DNA from: Cunninghamia lanceolata
Taxonomy: Eukaryota; Streptophyta; Pinopsida; Cupressales; Cupressaceae
Assembly (NCBI GenBank): GCA_027924645.1
Contig: BSBN01000187.1
Span: 11,612,001-11,676,000 of the forward strand
Reading direction: 5' to 3'
Length of the DNA: 64,000 bases
Part shown: piece by piece, positions 22,450-33,776 of the stretch
Layout of the letters: each line of letters starts with the position of its first letter
How positions within the stretch are numbered: the first letter of the stretch is position 1
Notes under the pieces: generated by a model
Database searches by the model: none
What the model was told of the DNA's origin: nothing
The model's input: the letters and a program-made list of their open reading frames with translations, nothing else
Translations under genes and position numbers: made by a program

Positions 22450-23244
22450 TGAAGATAAGGGAAATAATCAGAGGTAAATAACACCAAATAAAAGAAAATA
22501 AAATTCAATACCTTGACCTCCAATTAAATTTCTCTTCTCTTTGAATGTCCAAGATCGAGCTATGATGAAATGATAGTGAATGTGGATTGTATGTGGATTG
22601 CTCAAAAATTCAACATAACATAGATGTGATAATGATTATTACATAAACAAATTAATATCATAAGTTTATGTGTAAAGATCACATATTGATGGCTTGGATG
22701 TGGATCAGTTTATAGATTTTTGAAAACAAGAATCAACGGTGGAGGATGATTAGAAAGATCAATGGATGAAATCGATCAAGAAGATTTGGTTGATTAGTTA
22801 ACTAAATTGATTGAATAGTTAACTCATTTGCATCATTTGATTGACTAGTTGCGTCATTTGAATGATTAATTGCGTCATTTGCTAAATTGGTTGCATCATT
22901 TTGTTGTGTCATTTGCTAGATCAGTTGAGATAAATTAGAGGAGAGAATCATGCGAATAAAATAAAAATAATGTATTTAATTCATTTGAGGATAAAAAATG
23001 AGCAAAATAAATAAAATATAAAATTTTATTTATTTGTGGGAAGAGGAAGTGTTAGTATATTAATTAAATAAATAAAAATTATTTAATTAATATGAATAGA
23101 AGAAATGGAATAATTAATGGACTAGGGGAAATGATATAGATGAAATGTGATGACAAAAATGTGTTAGTAATTGACAAATTAGGATAATGATGTAGGTGAA
23201 GCGTGATGACATAGAAATGCATAAGTTAATTTTTGGTGTCTACA
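22450..23244 (-). repeat. 3' LTR (left) of the giant minus-strand element
   Basis: Plus-strand start TGAAGATAAGGG, end GGTGTCTACA. It contains AT-rich perfect inverted repeats, for example 13-bp arms at 23005-23017/23023-23035 and 15-bp arms at 23057-23071/23079-23093. Confidence 0.8.
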
Positions 23245-23260
23245 TTTTGCCCCTCTTTGA
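23245..23260 (-). other. polypurine tract of the giant element
   Basis: The minus strand reads TCAAAGAGGGGCAAAA directly before TGTAGACACC. Its position fixes the element's orientation. Confidence 0.7.
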
Positions 23261-23946
23261 GATGTTTTTGCAAAGTAACAACATTTAAAAGAAGTTTAAA
23301 ACCTAGTGTTTGATTTTGATTTTGAATAAAATGACTATATAGAAGAAGACTTTGGTTTAGAATAATATGATTGGACTAGAGATGGTGATGCCCTAGTTGG
23401 GTAGAAGAATTAGTGGTAGATCAATTAGTGGGATCAATGATGCCCCCTCGAGAGATTAGGTGGGCTCAAGGACATGGGTGAGCTCTGAAAAGAAGAGATG
23501 TGAAGAGAAAGTTTGAAAAATTTTAGATGAAAAGATCGAAAAATGATAAAAAGATGGATGCTACAAGAAAGAGGATTATGGATGACAAAAGAATGATAGA
23601 TTTATTATGATGATTACTTATGTTGAATTGAGTTGAACAATCCTTTATTTAATATAGCAATGGATGTTATGCACTAGGGTATATAAGACCAAGGTGACAA
23701 TGTATCCAATGCATAGGATTAACACACAAAACAAAAAAGTCACAAGCAAACATATACCATATAGAACTATGATATGAAAGACCATGATACCATTTGTAGT
23801 AGGTAGGCTACTTGGACTACTGCAGATGCAAGAAAAAAGATGCAAGATAAAATGATAACACACACAAGAAAGCAAGCAAACAAGCACAAATGATTCAAAA
23901 TCAAACAAGGTTATTGCTCCTATCAAATTGAAAACCAATGATTGAT
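23261..23946 (-). other. 3' internal part of the giant element, non-coding as far as seen
   Basis: Low-complexity, GAT-rich sequence between the polypurine tract and the Copia-2 insertion. Open frames are short and have no domain. Confidence 0.5.
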
Positions 23947-23951
23947 TGGAT

Positions 23952-25298
23952 TGTTACAAATATGTGCCTAAGTGGTGTTTTCATTGATGTCAACATATTC
24001 TTGTTGCTATTGGTGTCAATTGTATCCTATTTTGCTGTCTGTATAGAAGATCGGATTGTTGAGGATATTGAGAAAATTAATGATAATCAATGCATGCGGA
24101 CCATATGGCTATGTAGAGGATTGTTAGAGGTTACTCTAGTTAAGAATTGAGAGATCTTCTTGAAGATTTGAAGAAGTTATGGCCATCTGAGTAGAACCGG
24201 ATTTTGCAGTATTTAGAAGAGACAGTGTGATAATAAGTTGGTCTGAATTACTCCGCAGTGAAATATTTTGGTCTATAGATTTGAAGGCATGTTTGGGAAG
24301 TCAGTGTATATCATCAACTCTAGTGGTTTGTGGTTTGGAGGTCCACAAGCTATCTTTCTAGTTTGACAATCATGCCTGACAGTGTTCCTAAGGTTCCGGA
24401 GGAAGATTCAAATGTTTCTGGTAATATGGTTTAGAGTGAATGTTATTGGTGATTTCAATGTGCTTATGGAAGTCTCTGGCTCGTGTGGCTACTATGTTGG
24501 AGGTCCGCATTGAAGTTTGAGCTTGTTGATTGAATATTTCCTCCTTGAGGTTGATGTTCTTCCTAGTCTTGGCTGACCGGATGATCCTAGCATGTTGCAG
24601 ATGATTTAAGAGCATTTTTATGAAGTGTGGAGTGGTTGTAGAAGTAGATTCAAGACTTAGGTGTGTTTGGCCAATAGTGTGATGATATGCATTAAGTTTA
24701 GCCAACCTTGTTGATCATTCCAAGGTTGATAAAGCATATAAATACTTGTTGAAGAGTTATTGAAATCCATCCTTGTGCAAAATAGATAAAATCTCAATAA
24801 AGGATCAGGAAAAGAGAAAAAAAGAAAAGGAGTGAGAGCAGTATAGAGTGTGAAGTTAGTAAAGAAGAATTTGGGGCAAAGTAGAAGTTCTTGAGCATTC
24901 ATTTAAACTGAATCAGGCATGAAGTAGATGCTATTTCTCAGTTGATTCTTTCTGTTCTAAATAAAATTTGTAGGTAGTGAGCCTCTCTTTTGAGCAGTGA
25001 GCTCTGGGCAGTGCACCCAAAGGCATGTGCCTTCTATTTTCTAAAGTACTTCTAATAGGGTACAAATCTTTGTGGGTTAACCCCCATCGTGGTTTTTCTT
25101 TTAACCGAGTTTCCACGTCAAAATCTTGGTGTCAAGTATGTTGATTATGTTTCTGCTCTGATGTTGTTGATCTATGCTTTAATGTTTACATCATTAATCT
25201 GATAGTAAGACAATAAAGAAGGTTAAAAAGTAGAAAAAGTTTATATTATGGGACAACTGATTCACCCTCCCTCTCAGTTGTCTGGTCTAATTCCAACA
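23952..25298 (+). repeat. Copia-2 5' LTR
   Basis: Starts TGTTACAAATATGTGCC and ends AATTCCAACA. It contains a TATAAATA (24737-24744) and the conserved ATCGTGGTTTTTC block near 25086. Partner is 29833-31178. Confidence 0.95.
24737..24744 (+). promoter_or_regulatory. TATA box of Copia-2 5' LTR
   Basis: TATAAATA in GCATATAAATACTTG. Same site in the 3' LTR at 30618-30625. Confidence 0.55.
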
Positions 25299-25300
25299 AT

Positions 25301-25312
25301 TGGTATCAGAGC
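25301..25312 (+). other. Copia-2 primer binding site
   Basis: TGGTATCAGAGC two bases after the 5' LTR, a perfect initiator tRNA-Met match. Confidence 0.9.
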
Positions 25313-25354
25313 TAGATCCTCTTATAAAAGCCTGATCGCTTGAGGAGATCCAAG

Positions 25355-26212
25355 ATGTCAACCTACAAGAAGGATAGTCTGAGATTTGATGGAACAAATT
25401 ATTTTGTTTGGAAGAATCACATGGAGTGCCATTTGCAATGCATGGGCAATGCCTATTGGGCGATAACTAGTATTGAGTATAAACCTCTAGAAAAAGGTCC
25501 TTCAACTCCAAATCAAGCCAAAGATGCTAAAAGTAACCTTCAAGCTAAAGAAGCCTTGTTGAGTGCCTTGACTGATTCGGAAATGACAAATGTCTTTGGT
25601 CTAAAAATTACTTATGAAATCTAGAAAAAGTTGGAGTATCTGTATGAAGGTGATAAATATGTCAAATGTGCCAAGCTACAAAGTCTGAGAGGAAAATTTG
25701 AAACTATGAGGATGAGCGAAGATGAAAACATCACAATCTACATGCAAAAGATAAATGAACTTGTGTGTGGTATCAGGTGTACTGGTGGAACTTTGGAAGA
25801 ATCAGAGATTGTATCAAAAGTGCTCAGATCTTTACCTGATTCATACAAACATAAGGTTACAGCTATAGAGGAGATTAGGACTATCTCAGATGTTACAAGA
25901 GATCATCTTGTTGGCAAAATTTCAACTTTTGAATTAAGTGAGTTTGGTGATTCTCTTCCCAAGTCTGAATCTGCATTTAAGTCCAGTGTATATGGAAAAC
26001 AAAGATATGATCTCGGTGAAAGCTCTTCTGCAAGATCAAATCAATTCGTAAAGACAAGGAAGGATCTTGAAGATGTCGAAATTGAAACTGCAGATCTTGA
26101 AACTCTTCTTGCCAAAAGATTGCCAAGAGGATCCGGTAAGTATGAAGGAAAATTGCCACTCAAATGTTTTTCTTGTAATAAGATTGGTCATTTTGCCTCA
26201 AGATGTCTGTAG
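25355..26212 (+). pseudogene. Copia-2 gag
   Basis: Gag. The ATG at 25355 (MSTYKKDSLRFDGTNYFVWK) follows a leader like that of the left-edge element. A DUF4219/UBN2-type core runs to about residue 200: KNHMECHLQCMG, ALLSALTDSEM, LQSLRGKFETMRM and VLRSLPDSYKHKV. An intact CCHC knuckle, CFSCNKIGHFASRC, lies at about 26166-26207. One in-frame TAG at 25622-25624 stands where this family has Trp (EI-stop-KKLEYL), a G-to-A change. A second TAG at 26210-26212 ends the frame right after the knuckle, although the same frame continues into protease. Otherwise Gag is well kept. Confidence 0.93.
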
Positions 26213-29200
26213 AGGTTTTCAAAACCAAACCCTAACAGATACAGAAATTATAACAAATGTTACTATGTCCAAGAAACTGGAGAAGAAGGAGTCACAAATG
26301 ATGAATCTGATCATGAAGGTTCCCTTGAAAATGATTGGGTGTTCATTGCCATCAAAGAAGAAGATCCAGTGTCTATTGAATCTGCTAGCTATGCAAATAT
26401 GGAAAGTGCCTTAGCTGCTCAGGTTATTGAGAAAGATGAATGGGTGATTGATAGTGGATGTTCTCATCATATGACTAAAGACAAGAGTAAGTTTGTGAAT
26501 TTTGAAGATTATGAAGGTGGGCTAGTGAAATTTGGAGATGACTCAGCTGGTAGAATCTATGGGAGAGGATCCATCTTTTTTGATGGTAAGAATAGCACCA
26601 ATGATGTTCTATATGTGGAAGGACTAAAACATAATCTTCTCAGTGTTGGACAGTTGGTTGATAAGGTTATGATCTTCGATTCAAGGATGGAAAGTGCAAA
26701 ATCTTGGAGAGTTTCAGAACTCAAATTGCATCTAGTACTCAAACTAGAGGTAACATTTTTCATTTAAGTAGCTCTAGAAACAGTTGTTTGATTGCTCAGA
26801 TAGATCAAATTTGGTTATGGCATAGAAGGATGTGTCATGTGAATTTTGATAACATTGTCAAAATAAGTACCACTTAGGCTGTAAGAGATCTTCCAAAACT
26901 TGTGAAACCTAATAGCATGTGTAAAGAATGTCAATTGGAAAATAGAGAAAAATTTCATTCAAAAGTAAGGAACAAGTTTCAAATGGATGATTGGAACTAG
27001 TACATACTGATCTCTATGGTCCTACTAGAATTAGGAGTGTGCAAGGAGATAGATATTTCATGTTGCTGATTGATGACTACTCCAGGATGATGTGGGTAAC
27101 CTTCCTAAAAGAAAAATCAGAAGCTCTTGACAAATTTAAGGTGTTCAAAGTGATGGTGGAAAATAAAATTGGTGAAAATTTGAAATGTCTGAGATCCGAC
27201 ATAGGTGGAGAATTTACTTCTCATGAGCTTGATGCTTTCTATGAAAAGCATGGCATAAAAAGACAGTTATCTGCTCCTAGGACTCCCCAACAAAATGGAG
27301 TTATGGAAAGAAAGAACTGGACCATTCAAGAAGCTGCCAGGACCATGATGATGGAAACAAATGTTCCTCAAGTTTATTGGAGAGAAGCTGTAAGTACTTC
27401 TATCTACACTCTTAACCTGGGTGCAAATCAAAGGCAATTCTGGTAAGACCTCTTATGAACTATGGTTTGGTCATCCTCCTACTGTGAGATATTTTAGAGT
27501 TTTTTTGTTGTAAATGCTATATCAAAAGAGATGAGGATTTCAGAAAGTTTGATACAAGAAGTGATGAGGGAATATTTTTGGGATACTCTACTCAAATTAA
27601 GGCTTACCAGTGCTTTAACAAGAGGTTGAAAAAGATTGTTGAAAGTGCTAATGTTAGAGTTGATGAGAGCAAGGAAGGACATTCTAGGTTCTGTGGATAT
27701 GATTCAAATGATCAAAATGAAAGTCAAAGTCAAGGAAGGTTAGTTCAAACTCTGAATCACATGTAGATTGATCTAGAAACTCCAGAGATTCAAGGAATTA
27801 GTACAGATGTTGAGGAACAAGCTCAAGATACAGAAGCCCAAGCAATTCCCAAAACCCCCAAGCATGTAAGAATGAATCATCCTGAAGATCAAATCATAGG
27901 AGATAAAAATAGAGGTGTTTGAACTAGGAGAAGAGTTGCTGAAGATCAAGAAGAGATTTGTTTGATTTCAAATATTGAACCTAAATTAGTAAGTGAAGCT
28001 TGTAATGATGAAAACTGGGTTAAGGCAATGAAAGAAGAATTGATGCAAACTGAAAAGAATCACACTTTGGATCTTGTTCCCAGACCTAAGGACAAAAATG
28101 TGATTGGAACCAAATGGGTCTTCTGGAATAACTGAATGAAGATGGTGAGGTTGTAAGAAACAAGGCAAGGTTGGTATGTAAGGGTTATTCTCAAGTGGAA
28201 AGAATTGATTTTGAAGAAACATTTTCTCTGGTGGCAAGGATAGAGGTAGTCAGATTATTTCTTGCTTTTACTGCTTTCAAATATTTTAAAGTTTATCAGA
28301 TGGATGTCAAATCAACATTTCTAAATGGAGATTTGGAGGAAGAAGTATATATTGAACAATCGGAAGGATTTCAGTTGTCTAACTAGGGAGATATGGTTTG
28401 TAGACTAAGAAAAGCCTTCTATGGACTCAAGTAAGCTCCAAGAGCCTGGTATGCCAGATTAGATAAGCATTTGCTTAAGCTATGATTTAGCAAAGGTACT
28501 ATTGATAGTAATATGTACTTCAAGATAAATCATGAGGACATTCCAATTGTCGAGGTCTTTGTTGATGATATCATTTTTGGTAGAAATGAATGCATGTGCA
28601 AAGCATTTACTGATCAGATGAAAAGTGAGTTTGAGATGTCAATGTTTGGTGAGATGAATTTCTCCCTAGGTCTACAAATTGTTCAATCAGATAAAGGTAT
28701 CTTCATATCTCAGTCCAAGTATGTGAAAGAATTATTGAAGAAGTTTGGAATGGAAGATTCAAAGCCAGTAGGTACTCCTATGGTAACTAGATGCAAGCTA
28801 AGAAAAGATGATGACTCCCCAAAGGCAAATCAGAAAAGGTAAAGATCAATGATTGGAGGATTGCTCTATCTGACTCAGACTAGACCCAACATCATGAATG
28901 TAGTTGGACTTGTTGCCAGATTTCAAGCTGATCCAAAAGAATCCCATGTTGTGGCAATATAAAGAATTTTTAGATATCTCAAGGGGACAATTGATTATGG
29001 ATTGTGGTATCCAAAGGACAATGATTTCACTCTTCATGCATATACAGATGTTGATTGGGAAGGAGATGTGGATGAGAAAAAAAGTACTAGTGGTGGTGCA
29101 TTCTTCTTGGGAAGAAGATTGGTCTCTTGGATGAGCAAAAAACAAGAAGCAATTTCTCTGTCTACTACATAGGCAGAGTATATAGCAGCAGCAAATAATT

Positions 29201-29511
29201 GTTCTCAAGTTCTGTGGATGAAGCAAATGTTGAAGGACATCAGAATTGTGTTTGAGGAGCTAGTCACAATTTTCTATGATAATTCAAGTGCTATAAGCAT
29301 TTCCAAGAATCTGGTATTGCATTCAAAGTCAAAGCATATATCTATCAAGTTTCACTTCTTGAGAGAGAAAGTTAATGAGAATGAAGTCAAGTTGGAGTTT
29401 GTGTCTTTTGAAGATCAAATTGCAGATATCTTCACTAAGCCTCTTCCCAAAGATACTATTGAGTACCTCAGAGAAAAGTTAGGGGTAATTATCCCTTCTA
29501 ATCATAACTAA
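26213..29511 (+). pseudogene. Copia-2 pol: protease, integrase, RT, RNase H
   Basis: Protease: EWVIDSGCSHHM near 26440-26475. A frameshift near 26660 precedes the integrase zinc region (WHRRMCH ... CKEC, about 26818-26930). The integrase core is uninterrupted at 26991-27446 with all three acidic residues: Asp (HTDLYG, about 27009), Asp (RSDIGG, about 27198) and Glu (MERKN, about 27306), the last two 35 residues apart. Frameshifts follow near 27420 and 27500. [13 protein letters not shown] near 28300 and catalytic FVDD (28558-28569), where Phe replaces the more usual Tyr. RNase H: YTDVDWEGD, then TT-stop-AEY near 29170 (the stop sits at the acidic position of the usual motif), YDNSSAI, and an intact tail IADIFTKPLPKD ending at TAA 29509-29511. 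Other stops occur near 28385, 28433, 28485, 28842 and 28962. Confidence 0.94.
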
Positions 29512-29820
29512 GATGCACTAAGGTGCATCAGTCCGATGGAATTTACAGTCATATTTTGTGATTTGGATTGATGTTAAGAAGGTACTACTCAAAGGGGGAG
29601 TAGTCAGTATGCAAATTTTGGATTAGTCTAAAGCAAAAAAGGAGAAAAGATAGAAAATATGTACCCTTTGCTATTGATGTCAAAGGGGGAGAGAAATCAT
29701 GTGAAAAACTAGTTGTTGTTGTAAGGGGGAGCAGCTGCAGAAGTGAGAAGAGAAAGGAGGAGAAGTTCTTGTCTTGATGGTTAAATTTAGTTGTTCACAT
29801 CATATGTTGCCATCAATGAC

Positions 29821-29832
29821 AAAGGGGGAGAT
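29821..29832 (+). other. Copia-2 polypurine tract
   Basis: AAAGGGGGAGAT abuts the 3' LTR. Further copies of the tract lie at 29591, 29682 and 29723. Confidence 0.85.
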
Positions 29833-31178
29833 TGTTGCAAATATGTGCCTATGTGGTGTTGTCATTGATGTCAACATATTCTTGTTGCCATTGGTGTCAA
29901 CTGTATCTTATTTTGTTGTCTGTATAGAAGACTGGCTTGTTGAGGATATTGAGAAAATTAATGATAATCAATGCATGTGGACCATATGGATGTGTAGAGG
30001 ATTGTCAAAGGTTGCTTCAGTTAAGAATTGAGAGATCCAAATGAAGATTTGAAGAAGTTATGGCCATCTGAGTAGAACTAGATTTTGCAATATTAAGAAG
30101 AGACAGTGTGACAGTAATTTGGTCTGGATAGCTCCACAGTGAAATATTTTGGTCTGCGGATCTGAATGCATGTTTGGGAAGTTAGTGTGTATCATCAACT
30201 CCAGTGGTTCATGGTTTGGAGGTCCGCAAGCTATCTTTCTAGTTTGACAGTCATGGCAGATAGTGTTCCTGAGGTTATAGAGGAAGATTCAAATGTTTCT
30301 GGTAATATGGTTTAGAGTGAATGTTATTGGTGATTTCAATGTGCTTGTGGAAGTTTCTGGATCATGTGGCTACTATGTTGGAGGTCCACATTGAAGTTTG
30401 AGCTTGTTGATTGAAGATTTCCTCCTTGAGGTTGATGTTCTTCCCAGTCTTGGCCGACCGGATGTTCCTAGCATGTTGTGGATGATTTAAGAGCATTTTT
30501 ATGAAGTGTGGAGTAGTTGTAGAAGCAGATTCAAGACTCAGGTGTGTTTGGCCATCAGTGTGATGATCCACGTTAAGTTTAGCCAACCTTGTTGATCATT
30601 CCAAGGTTGATAAAGCATATAAATACTTGTTGAAGAGTTATTGAAATGCATCCTTGTGCAAAATAGATAAAATCCAAATAAAGGATCAGGAGCAGAGTAG
30701 AGAAGAAAAGGAGTGAGAGCAGTATAGAGTGTGCAATTAGTAAAGAAGAATTTGGGACAAAGCAGAAGTTCTTGAGCATTCATTGAAACTAAATCAGGCA
30801 TGAAGTAGATGCTATTTCTTAGTTAATTCTTTCTTTTCTAAATAAATTATGTAGGCAGTAAGCCTCTCTTTTGAGCAGTGAACTTTGGGTAGTGCACCTA
30901 AAGGAATGTGCCTTCTATTTTTCTAAAGTACTTTTAATAGGGTACAAATCTTGTGGGTTAACCCCCACCGTGGTTTTTCCCTTAACCAGGTTTCCATGTC
31001 AAAATCTTGGTGTCAATTGTGTTGATTAGTTTCTTCTCTTATGTTGTTGATCTATGCTTTAATGTTAACATCATTAATCTGATAGTAAGACAATAAAGAA
31101 GGTTAAAAAGAAGAAAAAGTTTATATTGTAGGACAACTGATCCACCCCCCCTCTCAGTTGTCTAGTCTAATTCCAACA
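29833..31178 (+). repeat. Copia-2 3' LTR
   Basis: 1,346 bp, TGTTGCAAATATGTGCC to AATTCCAACA, then TSD tggat. Confidence 0.95.
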
Positions 31179-31183
31179 TGGAT

Positions 31184-33776
31184 AAGGATAGTGTTGTGGG
31201 AATGATATATCCCAAGAATAACACAAGGATGAGGGAATGATATATCCCATTGATGATGATTAAGGATGATTGATTGATAGGGTTGACAACAAGGTTGGAA
31301 AAAAGCCAAGATACTTTTGGATGAATAGTTGGCTAGATTGTTGACTAAATCGACATGGATTAATGATGACTTGCATTTGGATTTATTTCTTGGATCTTTG
31401 GTTGTTTTGGATTTTTTGGTTTTTTGAGATATTTTGATTTTTTTATATTGTGTATCATTTACAAATATTTTTCTTATACGAGCATCAACATGATACCAAT
31501 ATAATCTTTTTACAAGAAAACACATTAGAAATCACCTATGGAAGACCAAAAGTCACTACTCATAAATCCACTTCACATCCACATTAGAAGCCAAGTATGG
31601 AAGACCAATAGTCACAACATAGAATTCCACATTAGATGTCCCTATGGAGATTTAAACTTGGGTTTCCATGATGATAACCCAACATTTTAACCAATTAAGT
31701 TGAACCTCTTAGACATATTTTAATTTTTTTGGATTTTTGGGTTGTTTTGATTTTTGTTTGGATTTTTGAGATGTTTGGAGTGAGTTGGTTGTTTAGGATG
31801 AGAAGGGTGGATTTGTTTAGGAAATGGTTGCATTGGAGTGCAGTTAGATAGCCTCTTTGTTGGATACCAATGACAAGGGAAAACTAGGCTGTAAGGCGAG
31901 GATGAAAGGAGGATTGGATGGATGGATAAAAGGATTGGTGGCAAATGGGATAGGAGGGTTGGATGGGATGGATGGGGGATGCATAATGGATGGAAGAGTT
32001 GAGGATGTGATCTCCAGGGACTACGTCACATTTGAATAACATGCCCCATTCTAGGTATTATACTCAAGAATTTACGTGACAAAGCTTGCAAAATAGGGTG
32101 ATAGGATTGTTTGTAAAAGATTGTATGTATAAAGTGACATCCATTGTATTTTTTAATATTTATCCCTCTGTCCTTATCAAGATCAAGATTAGGAGGAGAG
32201 GATGGGTTGGAGAGATGATGGGATAGGTATGTGGATACAATGGATGGGTAGGATGATAGGATGAAAGTGATAGGAGAGAAATTATAGCAGGGTATAAATG
32301 AGACAAATTTCCCCCAAGTGTAAGACACATAGACAATTAAATTACACATGACACATGTCTACCAGGTTTTCATCACGGTACTTATCCAAAGTGCCATCGA
32401 GGTGGTTTTCACCATTAGACAAATGATTTCTCTTTACTATTTTTTTACTATTTGGATGAGATAGGTGGATTTGGATAGATAAAAGGATTGAGAGGAAGAT
32501 GTGGACTTGAACATCTGTTTCCATAGCAAGGTGATAATGTCCCATTGTTAATAGTTTCACACTTGGACCTTATCAAGTGTGATGGACGTGCACATGGATG
32601 TTGATAGATGCTTGCATTAAATGGAAATGAAGTGGATGTGATAGATTATGATATGGATTATAGATGGATAGGGGATAATGGATTGTGATATGGATTATGA
32701 TGTGGATTATGGATAGAGATGGATGGATATATGGATAGTGTATGAAAGAATTATGAAAAAGTCTTGGGTGAATATTTTGTTATTAACTAATTGAGAACAA
32801 AATGGTTATATCAACCACAGTGTGTTGAGATATAATCTCTCCTCTCAAAAAGGGGAGGCTCCCTTCTTATTGCCCACTACAATCAACAAGTACTTAACTA
32901 TGTTTATGTACACTAAAAACTAACCTGTGGATGTTTCCATATCATCTATTTCTCTCTTTTTAGAAAAGATGCTCACTTACAAACTTTCAATATCAAATCA
33001 TTGATTCTTACAAAGTGAGATAAAGTAAAAACTACTTGCTAGAACAATAATAACCAATATCCAAATTGAATAGATGTAAGAATACTCAAAGTGATACCAG
33101 AATGAGTTAATATCAAGAAACCCATAAAATCTCAAAGCCTTTTGTTGCTTATTTCACTGACTTGAAGTTGAGAATGTATGGAATAAGGTGCAGCCCAAAG
33201 TCTCCACCGTATGCTATAATGAGATTAATGAACACAAAAGATAGATAGCATCTCAAACTCTTCTAATATCTTATACTTACAAACATAAAACATAAACCCA
33301 AAGGTAATGTTGTAGCATAAAGTCTCTAAAATCAGCTTTAGAACATCTCCCAGATTATCCAAACTCACACTACAATTTGATCAAATGCATAAGAAAGTTT
33401 AAGAGAAAGACATAATAACATCTCCAATGTACCACAAGTTTGCTTCAAGACAAAGATTGAAACATCCACTTGCTTTTCTTATTATTGATAAAATATGATT
33501 TACAACTTGAACACAAAGTTTCAAAATGCTCTTCAATTTGGTAGAGTTTCGCTTCAATAACTAAAATATCCTATTTACATAAGAGCCCCTCTTTATTTAT
33601 AGGGAGAAGCTAAGAGAAAAAAAAGGAAAATTACAACTAATTTGACTTATTCAAAATCAGAGTCCCAATTGACTTGTGACTTTATCTCACAACTTCATGT
33701 AATCTGATTTTACAAAATGACATGGAGTTTGTCAACTACAAATTATAAAATACATAACTAAAGCATGGAAAAATAA
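31184..33776 (-). other. internal part of the giant element, low complexity, downstream of the orphan ORF
   Basis: Rich in GATGGATGGAT and TTTTGGATTTTTGGG-type stretches on the plus strand. The piece at about 31190-31240 (gtgttgtgggaatgatatat) recurs near 55690, so related sequence occurs at both ends of the same large element. I see no domain in any frame. Confidence 0.5.

Larger units (their letters stand above)
23952..31178 (+). mobile_element. Copia-2: full-length Ty1/copia retrotransposon, inactive
   Basis: 7,227 bp with LTRs of 1,347 and 1,346 bp, a perfect tRNA-Met primer site, gag-pol and a polypurine tract. TSD tggat lies at 23947-23951 and 31179-31183. The 3' untranslated part between pol and LTR (29512-29832) has four AAGGGGGAG-type tracts, a layout I associate with SIRE-like plant copia elements (from memory, unchecked). 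It is related to Copia-3 and to the left-edge element by LTR end, leader and protein motifs. Several stops and frameshifts make it dead. Confidence 0.95.

Noticed and set aside
23645..23938. Cys/Leu-rich minus-strand frame as a host gene
   Set aside because: Lies within the internal non-coding part of the giant element, no domain seen, hydrophobic by base bias.
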